A program made the position numbers and the translations under genes. This document shows positions 63,513-64,000 of a stretch of 64,000 nucleotides of DNA, piece after piece. The first letter of the stretch is position 1; each line of letters starts with the position of its first letter. The notes beneath the pieces were generated by a model that was given only the letters and a program-made list of their open reading frames with translations, was not told the origin of the DNA and ran no database searches. Source of the DNA: Rhodanobacter sp. (GTDB lineage: Bacteria; Pseudomonadota; Gammaproteobacteria; Xanthomonadales; Rhodanobacteraceae); contig SCRM01000010.1 of assembly GCA_004298045.1 (NCBI GenBank), positions 310,001 through 374,000 of the forward strand, in the 5' to 3' direction.

Positions 63513-64000
63513 ACGAGATACGCTACGCGCGGCAGACCGCCTTGCCCGGCATTGGGCCCGCGGGCCAGGCCCGGCTCGGCGCCGCGGCGGTGCTCGTCGT
63601 CGGCGCCGGCGGCATCGGCTGCCCGGCGCTTGCCTGCCTTGTCGGCGCCGGGGTCGGCCACTTGCTGATCGTCGATCCGGACCGCGTTTCGCTGGCCAAC
63701 CTGCATCGCCAATACCTCTATGCCCCCGGCGACGTTGGCCAACCCAAAGTGCAGGTCGCGCGCGCAGCGTTGCACCGTTTCAACCCGGAGGCCCGGATCT
63801 CAGCCATCGCCTCCACCCTGACGCCCACCAACGCGCCGGGGCTGGTCGCGCAGGCCACGCTGGTGCTCGACGCCAGCGACAACCGCGCGGTGACCTACAT
63901 GCTGGACGAAGCGGCGAGCCACTGCGGCAAGCCGCTGGTGGCGGCCGCAGCGCTTGGTTTCGATGGCTACGTCGGTTGCTACGGCGCCGACGCACCGGAT
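63509..64000 (+). CDS. thiF: ThiS adenylyltransferase ThiF, 3' end outside window
   Basis: The first 164 residues of an E1-like ATPase that activates ThiS. The N-terminus (EIRYARQTALPGIGPAGQARL), nucleotide loop VVGAGGIGCPAL (~31), VDPDRVSLANLHRQYLY and DASDNRAVTYMLDEAA are typical of the ThiF/MoeB/HesA group. The frame is still open at base 64000. Operon position after thiS-thiG-thiE favours ThiF over MoeB. Confidence 0.92.
   Translation, partial: MNEIRYARQTALPGIGPAGQARLGAAAVLVVGAGGIGCPALACLVGAGVGHLLIVDPDRVSLANLHRQYLYAPGDVGQPKVQVARAALHRFNPEARISAIASTLTPTNAPGLVAQATLVLDASDNRAVTYMLDEAASHCGKPLVAAAALGFDGYVGCYGADAPD

Overview
The window is GC-rich bacterial chromosome that reads as a gammaproteobacterium of the order Xanthomonadales, most likely a Rhodanobacteraceae-type soil organism. 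The pointers are a Clp-type CRP homologue divergent from speD and next to coq7 and rplM-rpsI, Oar-like TonB-dependent receptors beside TPR-sulfotransferase genes, a ubiquinone pathway gene, and intergenic repeats of the GGGATT(C/T)GGGATT type. This is inferred from gene content and order; no 16S gene is present. No prophage, transposase, integrase or CRISPR array was found. Most of the window is housekeeping DNA, densely packed, with many 4-base ATGA or GTGA overlaps and frequent GTG starts.

Layout: 1-3357 holds an MFS exporter (cut by the window edge), a DUF1993 protein and a COG2509 flavoprotein. 3391-8414 is the tryptophan block on the minus strand: trpE, then trpG-trpD-trpC followed by a HAD phosphatase. 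8624-11904 is a sensor kinase, an unknown exported protein and a response regulator. 12078-19363 mixes a 38-residue membrane peptide, a candidate small RNA, rpe, djlA, purC, two small membrane proteins, tRNA-Gln(CTG), rplM-rpsI, coq7 and speD. 19765-23379 pairs the global regulator Clp, tail to tail, with a GAF-GAF-GGDEF-EAL protein. 23721-33045 carries dinG, small accessory genes, a GH-A clan glycosidase, an amino-acid permease and dinB.

33239-45117 is the most unusual part: three TPR-sulfotransferase genes on the plus strand interleaved with two large Oar-like TonB-dependent receptors on the minus strand. The two receptors have closely similar candidate promoters. 45531-57162 holds AMP nucleosidase, DegV, an SDR, a small lipoprotein, a lone ABC ATPase, SppA, a MATE exporter, priA (behind DnaA-box-like sites) and NDH-2. 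57224-58136 is rpoH behind a perfect CIRCE operator. The window ends in a TPP-riboswitch-controlled thiamine operon, thiC-thiO-thiS-thiG-thiE-thiF, in which thiC carries a one-base insertion that breaks the frame.

Two families of intergenic palindromes recur. One is a ~100-180 bp hairpin with GGGATTCGGGATT-type arms (four copies, each touching the stop codon of a minus-strand gene). The other is a REP-like GTCGGGCTTCANCCCGAC palindrome, found singly and as inverted pairs.
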